This document shows, piece after piece, positions 25,403 through 33,107 of a stretch of 64,000 nucleotides of DNA. The position numbers were made by a program, and so were the translations under genes. The notes under the pieces are model-generated. The model was not told where the DNA came from and did no database searches. It saw nothing but the letters and a program-made list of their open reading frames with translations. The DNA comes from an uncultured Acidobacteriota bacterium (GTDB lineage: Bacteria; Acidobacteriota; UBA6911; RPQK01; JAJDTT01): positions 434,001 through 498,000 of the forward strand of contig CATOST010000018.1 in the NCBI GenBank assembly GCA_951812665.1. Reading direction: 5' to 3'. Position 1 is the stretch's first letter, and each line of letters starts with the position of its first letter.

Positions 25403-26110
25403 CTACTTTCTGGGAAAGACCAGGACGGTGGTCTCCCCGTTTCTACGATATTCGAGCCGATGGACCGCTTTCTTGCGGTGCTTTCCCACCGCGAAGTAGA
25501 GATGGCCGGCGGCCGGCGACCCGGTGTAGCCCTCAGGAAGGCTCTTGTCCTCCAACTCCGTCTTCATGACCTGACGATCCCGGTCGGTGGAGGGCCGGGG
25601 ACGTCGATCGCGCAATGCGCCGACCCCAATCGTGGCGCGGGGGCCACCGGACCTGATGTCGTCATTACGATTGCGGCGACCGGGGTAGGCTTCCGGATAG
25701 CGCTCCCGGCGCGATTCGTATCCGATGGTTCCCGAAGAAACCACACCGGTTCGCCTGGCTGATGAGGCTCGCCGCTGCAGACCGGCTGCGATCAACTCAG
25801 GTTTCTGGGGGTGGAAGATCTGGTCCTTACCGGAAACCTGGAGAACGAAGTCCCGATTGTCCACCGCGATGTCGGCATTGCCGGGGTAGAGAGCCACTTC
25901 CACGACGACGTATTTCCCTTTCAGGGGAGTCACGAAGGTCTGCGAGACTTCCATCTCGCTGAGCAGCCGGGCACCCAGACTGTAACCCTCCTTCTCGATG
26001 GAGACGGGATACTTGTTCACCTCGCTCCGAGGACGAGTTCCATCCGAGCTGGCCAAGCCGAAGACGCCGGAGAGCAGCGCAACGGAAAGGGTCTGAATCA
26101 ACTTCTTCAT
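25403..26110 (-). CDS. Exported protein of unknown family, paralog B of a tandem pair
   Basis: 235 residues with a signal peptide (MKKLIQTLSVALLSGVFGLAS). It is a clear paralog of the next gene upstream (26289-27041), sharing YSLGARLLSE, FVTPLKGKYVVVEVALYPG, the NRDFVLQV block and the C-terminal GHLYFAVGKHRKKAVHRLEYR and TTVLVFPRK. The middle third is Arg-rich and low in complexity, and more diverged. Preceded by three bases and a PEGA gene remnant. The upper half may be a beta-sandwich of the DUF4352-like sort, but I cannot assign it. Confidence 0.8.
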   Translation of the reverse strand: MKKLIQTLSVALLSGVFGLASSDGTRPRSEVNKYPVSIEKEGYSLGARLLSEMEVSQTFVTPLKGKYVVVEVALYPGNADIAVDNRDFVLQVSGKDQIFHPQKPELIAAGLQRRASSARRTGVVSSGTIGYESRRERYPEAYPGRRNRNDDIRSGGPRATIGVGALRDRRPRPSTDRDRQVMKTELEDKSLPEGYTGSPAAGHLYFAVGKHRKKAVHRLEYRRNGETTVLVFPRK

Positions 26111-26113
26111 ATC

Positions 26114-26288
26114 CTACTGCTGGAACCTCTCCCGTAAGTTGAGTTCGATCCTTACGGTCTTTTCGGTGAGTGGTTGATCCCGAATCTCGAAAGGAACGTG
26201 CCGCCCGGTTCCCACGTTCAACTGGTACACGCCCGGTTCCGGTTAGATTTTCCTTGAGGTCGTTGGCCAAGCCGGCAAAGGCACCGTC
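26114..26288 (-). pseudogene. 3' remnant of a PEGA-type protein gene (tandem-duplication scar)
   Basis: On the minus strand this reads DGAFAGLANDLKENL, then after a one-base shift EPGVYQL, PFEI, TVRIEL and a stop at 26114. These match the end of the intact gene at 27045-27572 (DGAFAGLAKDLKDI, KPGVYQL, PFEIRV, KTVRIEPN). The first 130 or so residues are missing. The remnant abuts the stop of the upstream paralog directly, and it ends three bases before the start of the downstream paralog, exactly as in the intact cassette. Confidence 0.88.
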
Positions 26289-27041
26289 CTACTTCCTGGG
26301 AAGGACCAGGACGGTGGTCTCCCCGTTTCCGCGGTATTCGAGCCGGTGCTTCGCCTTCTTTTGGTACTCTCCGACTGCGAAGTAGAGGTGGCCGGCGACC
26401 GGCGACCCGATGAATCCCTGGGGAATACTCTTGTCCTGCAATTCCGTCTCCATGACGTACCGGTCCTGGTCGCTGGAGGGCTGGGGCTGGCGATCGAGGA
26501 CGACGCCGACTCCCACGACGGTCCGGAGACCACCGTAGCCGTAGTTCCGGTCGCGATCGCGGCGATCCCAGTCGGGATCTTCGACATCACGGCGGTCACT
26601 GCGCCTGGGGAAACGCCGGGAATCAGGATAGTGGCCTCGGCCCGATTCGTATTCGATGTTGCCGTACGGAACGATGCCGACCCGCCTGCCCGCCTTGGTG
26701 GTCCGCTGCTGGCCGATTGCGATCTGGCTCGGCTCCTGGGGACGGAACGACCTGTCGAAACCGTCAATCCGGAGTACGAAGTCCCTGTTTTCCACCTCGA
26801 CATCGTTGACGCCGGGGTACATTGCCACTTCCACCACGACATACTTTCCCTTCAGGGGAGTGACGAAGTTTTGCAGGACCTCCTTCTCGCTGAGCAACCG
26901 GGCACCCAGACTGTAGCCGTCCTTCTCGACGGAGACGGGATACTTCTTGACACTGCTCAAAGGACGAGTTCCGTCCGAATTGGCCAGGACGAAGATTCCG
27001 GAGAGCAGTGCAACGGAAAAGATTTGAATCGATTTTTTCAT
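26289..27041 (-). CDS. Exported protein of unknown family, paralog A of a tandem pair
   Basis: 250 residues, signal peptide MKKSIQIFSVALLSGIFVLAN. Like its copy at 25403-26110 it has a conserved N-terminal half (YSLGARLLSEKEVLQNFVTPLKGKYVVVEVAMYPG and ENRDFVLRI). Then comes an Arg/Asp-rich variable middle, and a conserved end with GHLYFAVGEYQKKAKHRLEYR and TTVLVLPRK. It starts three bases after the PEGA-type gene and is probably translated with it. Possibly a periplasmic or surface beta-sandwich protein; function unknown. Confidence 0.82.
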   Translation of the reverse strand: MKKSIQIFSVALLSGIFVLANSDGTRPLSSVKKYPVSVEKDGYSLGARLLSEKEVLQNFVTPLKGKYVVVEVAMYPGVNDVEVENRDFVLRIDGFDRSFRPQEPSQIAIGQQRTTKAGRRVGIVPYGNIEYESGRGHYPDSRRFPRRSDRRDVEDPDWDRRDRDRNYGYGGLRTVVGVGVVLDRQPQPSSDQDRYVMETELQDKSIPQGFIGSPVAGHLYFAVGEYQKKAKHRLEYRGNGETTVLVLPRK

Positions 27042-27044
27042 GAT

Positions 27045-27572
27045 CTACTCCTGAGATCTTTGCTCGAAATTGGGTTCTATCCGGACGGTCTTTCCTGTCA
27101 ACACGTAGACTCGGATCTCGAAGGGCTGGTGCCGGTCAGTCTCCAACTTCAGCTGGTACACCCCCGGTTTCAGCCAGATGTCTTTGAGGTCCTTGGCCAA
27201 GCCGGCGAAGGCTCCGTCCAGGTAGACGCTCGCCTCCTTGAACTTCGTCTTCAACTTGATTCGGCCTCCCCTGGCCGTTCGTCCGTAACCCGCAAAGTAA
27301 GCGGGATGGTAGAAATCGGGATAGGCCCAGGCGCCGGTCAAGTGGTGGAACGGGTACCTGCCCCAATAGGAGTAGTGGGGGAAATAACCGAACGGGGGGT
27401 AGTAGCGAAACCGGCTGTATCTGTATCCGCCTCCCAGAGAAAACCCGTGCAGGTTGAAGAGACCGGTCTTTTCGACGGTCGCGGGCCCTTTGGCCGTCCC
27501 GGTATCGGCCTTCTTCTCGGCAGCCAAAGGATGAAGGAGAAAGATAGATATGAGGAATAATCGAGGTAGCAT
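27045..27572 (-). CDS. PEGA-domain-like secreted protein
   Basis: 175 residues with a signal peptide (MLPRLFLISIFLLHPLAA). A Tyr/Phe/Gly-rich stretch (YRYSRFRYYPPFGYFPHYSYWG) covers about residues 50-95. The last 70 residues form a PEGA-like beta domain: KEASVYLDGAFAGLAKDLKD, then LKPGVYQLKLETDRHQPFEI and TGKTVRIEP. PEGA domains occur on surface and S-layer-like proteins. It is the first gene of a three-gene unit with the two paralogs. A TATAAT-like -10 is at 27616-27611 on this strand, but no -35 stands at usual distance. Confidence 0.82.
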   Translation of the reverse strand: MLPRLFLISIFLLHPLAAEKKADTGTAKGPATVEKTGLFNLHGFSLGGGYRYSRFRYYPPFGYFPHYSYWGRYPFHHLTGAWAYPDFYHPAYFAGYGRTARGGRIKLKTKFKEASVYLDGAFAGLAKDLKDIWLKPGVYQLKLETDRHQPFEIRVYVLTGKTVRIEPNFEQRSQE

Positions 27573-27642
27573 GATCGTGTTTCCTGTCAGTCTACATCAT
27601 TCGGCTCTCAATTATATTAGACCGTCACTGGATGGGATTGGT

Positions 27643-28236
27643 TCAATCCGGGGGTCGGATCATGGTCTCGGCAATGGCGAAAACGCAGGAACTTCGGTCG
27701 CCTCCTCCTAATGCCTCCCTCCAGATGCGTCGAGGGTAGGGAGTTCCTTCGATCCGCTGGCCATCCAGTAGGAGCCGCGCCCCCTGGCAGAAAAAGAGGA
27801 TCGTAAAGGCGGGCCTTTGCCGTTGGAACTCCGGGTCACCCCGAAAAGCCAGGGTGGGTGGCTCAAGCTGGGTCCAGGTCACGTCCAGAAGGTGCTTTCC
27901 GGCTTCCATGACCCATGACGGAGACTTCTTCAGGTCGCCTTCCCGCCGAAAGGCGGCTTCCACGACCGGAAGGCCGGACCCGAAGGGCGGCGCCTTTCCC
28001 CGAAACATGGTCGTCCGGATGAACTCCAGGAAGGCTCGATTGTCGGTCAAGATCGCCTGGAGGGAGCCGGGAACGTCCACAAAGGCGACGTGCCCCTCAC
28101 CGGCGGGGCTGTAGACGGACCGGTAGAGGCTGACTCGAACCGAATCCTCTTGGGCGCTGGGCGCACGCAGAAAGCAGATCCAGTGTTCACCCGACCAGAG
28201 GAGGCGGCCGGGCAGGATCGGATACGTTGCGGTCAT
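27643..28236 (-). CDS. Hypothetical protein downstream of an alpha/beta hydrolase
   Basis: 197 residues from ATG 28236. The frame is open to 28722, but that part is antiparallel to nothing known and overlaps the esterase gene in another frame. ATG 28236 is 11 bases after the esterase stop. Seen: an N-terminal TYPILPGRLLWSGEHWICFLRAP and a basic/hydrophobic mix with SWVMEAGKHLLDVTW. No signal peptide or motif. Probably co-transcribed with the esterase; function unknown. Confidence 0.7.
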   Translation of the reverse strand: MTATYPILPGRLLWSGEHWICFLRAPSAQEDSVRVSLYRSVYSPAGEGHVAFVDVPGSLQAILTDNRAFLEFIRTTMFRGKAPPFGSGLPVVEAAFRREGDLKKSPSWVMEAGKHLLDVTWTQLEPPTLAFRGDPEFQRQRPAFTILFFCQGARLLLDGQRIEGTPYPRRIWREALGGGDRSSCVFAIAETMIRPPD

Positions 28237-28247
28237 GGCGTCGGCGA

Positions 28248-29111
28248 CTACCGGGAAGGAAAGAGTTCCTTCAAGAAGCGGAGGACCTCCTCCCGGACCG
28301 GATCGCCCTTTCGACCCAATCCGGCGATGATGTTCACGTGGTTGCGGTCCGCGATCTCCAAGCTCCGAACCGTTCCCCCCGACTGGGCCAGGGCGCTCTC
28401 GAGACGCCGCGTCTGATAGTCGGCCGTGGGATAGTCCTGCGCGGCATAGAGCAGCAGAAAAGGCGCCGGCTTGCTCCGCACTCGGAGAGCCGGAGAGGCG
28501 GCCTGGAGTTGTTCGTTCCGGGTGCCGAAGACATCCTGGTAGAGGAGCTGGCCCGTCACCCCGGTCCGGGTCAGGTCGTAGACGCCGCTGACGGCCACCA
28601 CCCCGCCGATCACATCGGGCGTCCGGCCGTGCTCCTTCAGATAGACCTCGTCCAACGCCGTCAGGGAGCAGAGATGCGCGCCGGCCGAATGTCCCACGAG
28701 AACGATCTTGCCGGGGTTCCAACCGTAGCGGGAGGCATTGCCATGGACCCAGCTGACCGCCTGTGCCACGTCCCGGGCGTGCTCGGGATGGCGCACCTCC
28801 GGGCTGAGCCGATAGTTGATCACCGCCACGGCCACCCCCTCGGCGGCCAGACTCCGGCCCATGGCTCCGTAAGCCCCCCCGTAGGCATCCTTGTCGCCCC
28901 GTCTCCAGGAACCGCCGTGGACGAACACCAGCACCGGATGCCCCTCGCTTCCCGACGGAAGATAGAGGTCCAGTTTGTGCTTGCTGGGATGAGCGTCGGA
29001 TCCTTCGTAGTAGGACAGGTCCTTCCGCTCTACGACCCGGCTCGACCCCGCAGCGGGAACCGTGGTGACTGCCGCCCAGAACCAGAAGGCGGTCAAGGCG
29101 TATCTCATCAT
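28248..29111 (-). CDS. Exported alpha/beta-hydrolase (carboxylesterase/lipase-like)
   Basis: 287 residues from ATG 29111 with a signal peptide ending near PAAG; the frame extends to 29219 but without a plausible start. Typical esterase marks: HGGSWRRGDKDA (oxyanion region), the nucleophile elbow VLVGHSAGAHLC, an Asp in the later LYAAQDYPTADYQ and the His in DRNHVNII. It is a hormone-sensitive-lipase/BD-FAE-like fold. Likely hydrolyses short-chain esters; a role in deacetylating polysaccharide is possible but not shown. Confidence 0.88.
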   Translation of the reverse strand: MMRYALTAFWFWAAVTTVPAAGSSRVVERKDLSYYEGSDAHPSKHKLDLYLPSGSEGHPVLVFVHGGSWRRGDKDAYGGAYGAMGRSLAAEGVAVAVINYRLSPEVRHPEHARDVAQAVSWVHGNASRYGWNPGKIVLVGHSAGAHLCSLTALDEVYLKEHGRTPDVIGGVVAVSGVYDLTRTGVTGQLLYQDVFGTRNEQLQAASPALRVRSKPAPFLLLYAAQDYPTADYQTRRLESALAQSGGTVRSLEIADRNHVNIIAGLGRKGDPVREEVLRFLKELFPSR

Positions 29112-29251
29112 GGGGCTACGATGCTGGACCACCAGCCGATATCTTGCAAGTGCGATCCGTCCCGCTCGCCGGCAGCGCTGCCAAACGTCCCCAGGGGTCT
29201 GACACGGGACTCTGCGCACGGCGGGCCGAAATCGGTCACAATACGCGCGTC

Positions 29252-29980
29252 ATGGAATCATTGAGGGTCGAGAACCTCACCAAGGACTACCCCATGGGGG
29301 AGCGGGTGGTCCGGGCCCTGGACGGGATTTCGTTGGAGGTCGTTCCGGGGGAGTTTCTGGGAGTCGTGGGCCGCTCCGGTTCCGGGAAGTCGACCCTGCT
29401 CAACCTGCTGGCGGGGCTGGACCGTCCCAGTTCAGGCTCGCTCTGGGTCGGCGAACGGGACCTGGCCCGAATGAGTCCCGAACAATTGGCTCATCATCGC
29501 CAGCACACGGTGGGAATCGTGTTTCAGTTCTTTCATCTGATCCCGACCCTGACCGCCCTCCAGAACGTGGAATTGCCCATGGCGTTCTCCGGGTTGGGAC
29601 CGGGAAAACGGGTGGAAAAGGCCCGATCTCTGCTGGAAAACGTTGGACTCTCCCAGCGGTTGGACCACGTTCCCTCTCAGCTCTCAGGAGGTGAGCAGCA
29701 ACGGGTCTCCATCGCTCGTTCATTGGCCAATGACCCTCAGTTTCTTCTGGCCGACGAACCCACCGGCAACCTGGACAGCGCCACGGCCGGGGAGATCCAG
29801 GAGATCTTCAAACGGCTCCACTTGGAGGGACGCACCGTGATCTGCGTGACCCACGAGCAGGATCTCTGGAAGGAAAGCCTGGATCGCGTGATCGAATTGA
29901 GGGACGGCCGCCTTTTCCGGGAAGAACGACTCGGGCGCAGCGAAGGCGGCGGGAACGGAATCCCGGACGGAGAGGACTGA
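29252..29980 (+). CDS. ABC transporter ATP-binding protein, MacB/LolD type
   Basis: 242 residues. Walker A GRSGSGKSTLLNLLAG, signature LSGGEQQRVSIARSLA, Walker B FLLADEPTGNLDSATA, H-loop VTHEQ. The start ATG 29252 begins MESLRVENLTKDYPMGER, which is standard for LolD/MacB ATPases; upstream in-frame codons lie over intergenic DNA. The permease gene overlaps its stop (ATG on the A of TGA). Together they form a mechanotransmission-type ABC system. No membrane-fusion protein is adjacent. Confidence 0.93.
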   Translation: MESLRVENLTKDYPMGERVVRALDGISLEVVPGEFLGVVGRSGSGKSTLLNLLAGLDRPSSGSLWVGERDLARMSPEQLAHHRQHTVGIVFQFFHLIPTLTALQNVELPMAFSGLGPGKRVEKARSLLENVGLSQRLDHVPSQLSGGEQQRVSIARSLANDPQFLLADEPTGNLDSATAGEIQEIFKRLHLEGRTVICVTHEQDLWKESLDRVIELRDGRLFREERLGRSEGGGNGIPDGED

Positions 29981-31320
29981 TGCCCTGGAGAGACATTTTC
30001 CAGATGGCCTGGCGCAACATCGGACAGGCCCGCCTTCGCTTCGTCCTGACCTGCCTGGGGGTTCTGATCGCCATCTCCACCCTGGTGGCACTGGTGAGTT
30101 TCGGAGCCGGACTGCGCCTGCAGACGGTCGGAAACCTGGAGGTGCGGGAGGTGTTCACCTCTTTCCAGATTCTGGGACCCGCCAGATCCCAGAGCTTCAG
30201 ACGGTTTCGGGATTCCGGCCCGGACTCCGCCACCCCAACCGCCAGGCCGGTTCTGGACGAGGACCTGGTCCGCAGGGTCGCGGCACTTGAAGGAGTCGTG
30301 AGCGTCCAACCGGACATCCGATTCGCGGCTCGACTGGAGCACGGGGACAAGGTTCACCTGACCCGGGTTCGCGGGGCAGGCCCGCATGTCGCTCCCCTGT
30401 CCCCCTATTCGAAGATTACTAAGGGGCGGTTTCTCTCCGGGACCCAGGGGGCCGAGATCGTCCTCACCGGCCGGGTGGCTCGCCGGTTGGGGTTCGAGCC
30501 CCCGGAGCAGGCCGTGGGGAAAACCATCCGACTCTTGACGGATCGTCTCAAGCAGGAGGTCTCGGACGGGGATCTTCCCTTCGAGACGGTTCGATTCTCC
30601 TATCAGGTCGTGGGTGTCCTGCCTCGTCTGCTCCCGAATCAGACCAACCCGTTTTTCCGGGGTGTGGTCATCCCCTTGGAAGAGGCGCGGGAACTCTGGA
30701 AGGAAAATGCGAGCGGGATGACCTCCCTGTCCGGCCTGACCTCTCTGGAGGAAGGCCGGGGGCGCGAATACGACAGCATCGACGTGCGCGTAGCGGACCT
30801 GGTGAGCCTGGAGCGGGTTCGGGAAGAGGTCCGGTCCTGGGGAGCGGCGACGTTCGCCATCGTCGACCAGATGAAGCGGATCCAAGAGGCGTTTCTGGTG
30901 CTCGAGGTGGTCCTCGGCGTCCTGGGCGGAATCGCCATGCTCGTCGCGTCTCTGGGCATCGCCAACGTCCTCATCATTTCGGTGATGGAGCGCCGCCGGG
31001 TCATCGGCATCATGAAGGCCATCGGAGGGACCGACCGGGACGTTCGCCGCATCTTTCTGGCCGAGGCGGGTCTGATCGGTTTCTCAGGCGGGGTCATGGG
31101 GATTCTGGCCGGTTGGACTCTGACCCGAATAGCCACGGTCTTCATCGACCGCTACTTCCAAAGCCACGAAATTCTGAATGCTCCCAACCTCTTCGCCTAT
31201 CCACTTTGGCTGGTGGCCGGCGCCATCGGTTTCGCGGTGGGGCTGAGCCTGCTCTCGGGCGTGATTCCGGCCAATCGCGCCACGCGGGTCGATCCGGTCG
31301 AAGCTCTCCGGCAAGGCTGA
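29980..31320 (+). CDS. ABC transporter permease, MacB/FtsX type
   Basis: 446 residues. One TM helix at residues 20-42 (FVLTCLGVLIAISTLVALVS). A large periplasmic MacB_PCD-like domain spans about 50-285. Three C-terminal TM helices follow, including VLGGIAMLVASLGIANVLII and the MERRRVIGIMKAIGGT coupling segment. The ending LLSGVIPANRATRVDPVEALR is the family's FtsX-like tail. Overlaps the ATPase gene by one base. Substrate unknown; may export lipoproteins, peptides or envelope stress ligands. Confidence 0.92.
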   Translation: MPWRDIFQMAWRNIGQARLRFVLTCLGVLIAISTLVALVSFGAGLRLQTVGNLEVREVFTSFQILGPARSQSFRRFRDSGPDSATPTARPVLDEDLVRRVAALEGVVSVQPDIRFAARLEHGDKVHLTRVRGAGPHVAPLSPYSKITKGRFLSGTQGAEIVLTGRVARRLGFEPPEQAVGKTIRLLTDRLKQEVSDGDLPFETVRFSYQVVGVLPRLLPNQTNPFFRGVVIPLEEARELWKENASGMTSLSGLTSLEEGRGREYDSIDVRVADLVSLERVREEVRSWGAATFAIVDQMKRIQEAFLVLEVVLGVLGGIAMLVASLGIANVLIISVMERRRVIGIMKAIGGTDRDVRRIFLAEAGLIGFSGGVMGILAGWTLTRIATVFIDRYFQSHEILNAPNLFAYPLWLVAGAIGFAVGLSLLSGVIPANRATRVDPVEALRQG

Positions 31321-31340
31321 ATCGTTGACACCGGCTGGAA

Positions 31341-31904
31341 CTACCGGTCGGGCAAGCGCTGCTCCGGGGCGGACGATCGTACCGGAGGCGTGGGCGCCGG
31401 ATCGCCGGTCTGGCGTTTCTCCTCGGGGACGATCTGCCGGGGAGGACGGGTCAGCGGTCGATTCGGGCGGCCCCCTGAGGGAGCCGAAATCGGAGGGACC
31501 TGCCGGGAAGGCCTCGAAGCCGGGGTTCGGTTCACCGGCGCCGGCCGGTTCCGGGCTGGAGTGAGCCTGCGAGGGGCCGTTGACTGGGACCGGCCACCCA
31601 CCTGCCGACCCGAATTCCCGAGTCGAACAGTTGGCGCCGCCGAGGAAGAACTTGGAGTGGACGGTTCAACCGGGTCCGTCTCCGATCCCGTAGAAGGAAG
31701 ATTTCCGGTTGCCGGAATCCGTTGTTCCGGGCTGGGAGTCGATACTTCCTGCGAGGGGTTTTCGACCAGGCGTCTCTCCTGCTGGATCGGACGCACGATT
31801 TCCTCGCCTGGGTCGGTGCTCCAATAGGTTTGAGTCAGGACGTAGACGGCGAACAGAGCCGAAACCACGACCAGGGCGGTGTTGATCTGGTTGGCGTATT
31901 TCAC
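31341..31904 (-). CDS. Single-span membrane protein with Pro/Ser/Thr-rich tail
   Basis: 187 residues from GTG 31904 (VKYANQ...), followed by one TM helix INTALVVVSALFAVYVLT. The rest is a low-complexity tail rich in Pro, Ser, Thr and Arg. The frame continues upstream to 32057 only through the repeat at 31933-32025. Could be a cell-wall spanning or scaffold protein; no domain recognised. The tail is consistent with disorder. The gene is divergent from the VWFA protein. Confidence 0.5.
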   Translation of the reverse strand: MKYANQINTALVVVSALFAVYVLTQTYWSTDPGEEIVRPIQQERRLVENPSQEVSTPSPEQRIPATGNLPSTGSETDPVEPSTPSSSSAAPTVRLGNSGRQVGGRSQSTAPRRLTPARNRPAPVNRTPASRPSRQVPPISAPSGGRPNRPLTRPPRQIVPEEKRQTGDPAPTPPVRSSAPEQRLPDR

Positions 31905-31932
31905 TGCGGTCGCTTGCTCCCGTTGACCTGAA

Positions 31933-32025
31933 TAGCTTACCAGTCCGTGGTGAAAGTCCGGCGTTGCATCCCGGCTGGGTCCGCGCCCGCCGGTTCCGGT
32001 TCGCTTTTGACCGACCGGTAAGCTA
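31933..32025. repeat. Repeat relative with 13-bp terminal inverted repeats
   Basis: TAGCTTACCAGTC (31933-31945) and GACCGGTAAGCTA (32013-32025) are inverted with one mismatch. Inside, CAGTCCGTGGTGAAAGTCC (31941-31959) is identical over 19 bases to the complement of 218-236 in repeat copy 1, and GCGCCCGCCGG also matches. The spacer differs, so this is a shortened or degenerate relative. It separates the divergent TM protein and VWFA genes. Confidence 0.7.
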
Positions 32026-32040
32026 TCTTGAGATTTCCTA

Positions 32041-33018
32041 ATGCTCAGGCGGACCACTTGGATCGTGACCAGTCTTTTGGCTCTCGGGTTTCCTTTCTCC
32101 GCTTCAGCTCAAGACGCCGCTCCGACAGAAACGGATGATGGTGCCGGTACGTCGAGAGTCGAAGTCGAGATGGCGCTGGAGCACATCCGGGTCACCTTCC
32201 TGGTGCGCGACGATCGGGGTCACCTGATCCGCAACCTCTCCAAAGACGACTTCGTTGTGCTGGAAAACGGCCGGCCCCAGAACATCACCCTGCTTGAAGA
32301 GCAGGAGGTCCCCATCAACGTGGTGGTCATGGTGGACACCAGTTGGAGCCTCCAGGACCTCCTGAAGAATGCCGTGGATACGGCGATCGACTTCTTCCGG
32401 GGGCTGGAGAACGAGAGTGCGGCCGTCGTCCGATTCTCCCGAACTCCCGAGTTGATCCTGGACTGGGACGAGAGACCGGAGGATATCCGGTCTCTGATGG
32501 CGAAAGTCTCCAGCGACGGCAAGACGGCTCTCTACGATTCGGTGATCTGGGTTTGCCGAAACGTCCTGAAGTCTCGATCGGGCAAGAAAGTAATCGTCCT
32601 GATCAGCGACGGAATAGACACCGCCAGCAAAGCCAGTTTCCGTGACATGATCCGGGTCTCGCGGCAAGAGGGAATCACGGTCTACCCCATCATCTACACC
32701 AACCAGTTCATCCAGAATTATCGTCATGAACTGGGCGATCGAGAGGCGCCGGTCCGGAGCAACATCAGTCGCGCCTTCCACCGGTTCGTAGTGGGTCAGA
32801 ACCGTTTTCTGGAGCAGACTCGGCGCTACGGGGGCCGAACCATCTTCTCGGACGCCTTCGTCGACCTGAGACAGATCTACGCGGATATCATCGAAGAGAT
32901 GAAGAGCCACTACGTCCTGTACTACCAGTCCGAGGCTCGTGCCGAGGACGAGTCGCACGAAGTCCGGATGTTTACCCGGCGTATTCCGGGAAGGATCTTC
33001 GTTGAATTCAGCCAGTGA
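32041..33018 (+). CDS. VWFA-domain protein of the acidobacterial VWFA-related type
   Basis: 325 residues with a signal peptide ending SASA. After a beta-rich N-terminal part (VTFLVRDDRGHLIRNLSKDDFVVLENGRPQ) comes a VWFA domain with MIDAS DTSWS (VVVMVDTSWSLQDLL), then LISDGIDTASKASFRD. This layout, with the preceding ENG-x-P segment, is the TIGR03436-type family common in Acidobacteria. Role probably surface metal-dependent adhesion; not established. The repeat at 31933-32025 lies directly upstream. Confidence 0.9.
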   Translation: MLRRTTWIVTSLLALGFPFSASAQDAAPTETDDGAGTSRVEVEMALEHIRVTFLVRDDRGHLIRNLSKDDFVVLENGRPQNITLLEEQEVPINVVVMVDTSWSLQDLLKNAVDTAIDFFRGLENESAAVVRFSRTPELILDWDERPEDIRSLMAKVSSDGKTALYDSVIWVCRNVLKSRSGKKVIVLISDGIDTASKASFRDMIRVSRQEGITVYPIIYTNQFIQNYRHELGDREAPVRSNISRAFHRFVVGQNRFLEQTRRYGGRTIFSDAFVDLRQIYADIIEEMKSHYVLYYQSEARAEDESHEVRMFTRRIPGRIFVEFSQ

Positions 33019-33107
33019 AGCCGGCGCCCCTCCGGGTTGAAGAGGCGTGTAGAATAAAGGCGCGATTTCTGTGTTGATCAACGTTCTATTGCGACTGGAA
33101 ATGAAAG

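Noticed and set aside
27611..27646. TTGAAC with TATAAT as promoter for the PEGA-type gene
   Set aside because: Spacing of 24 bases is too long; only the -10-like motif is mentioned.
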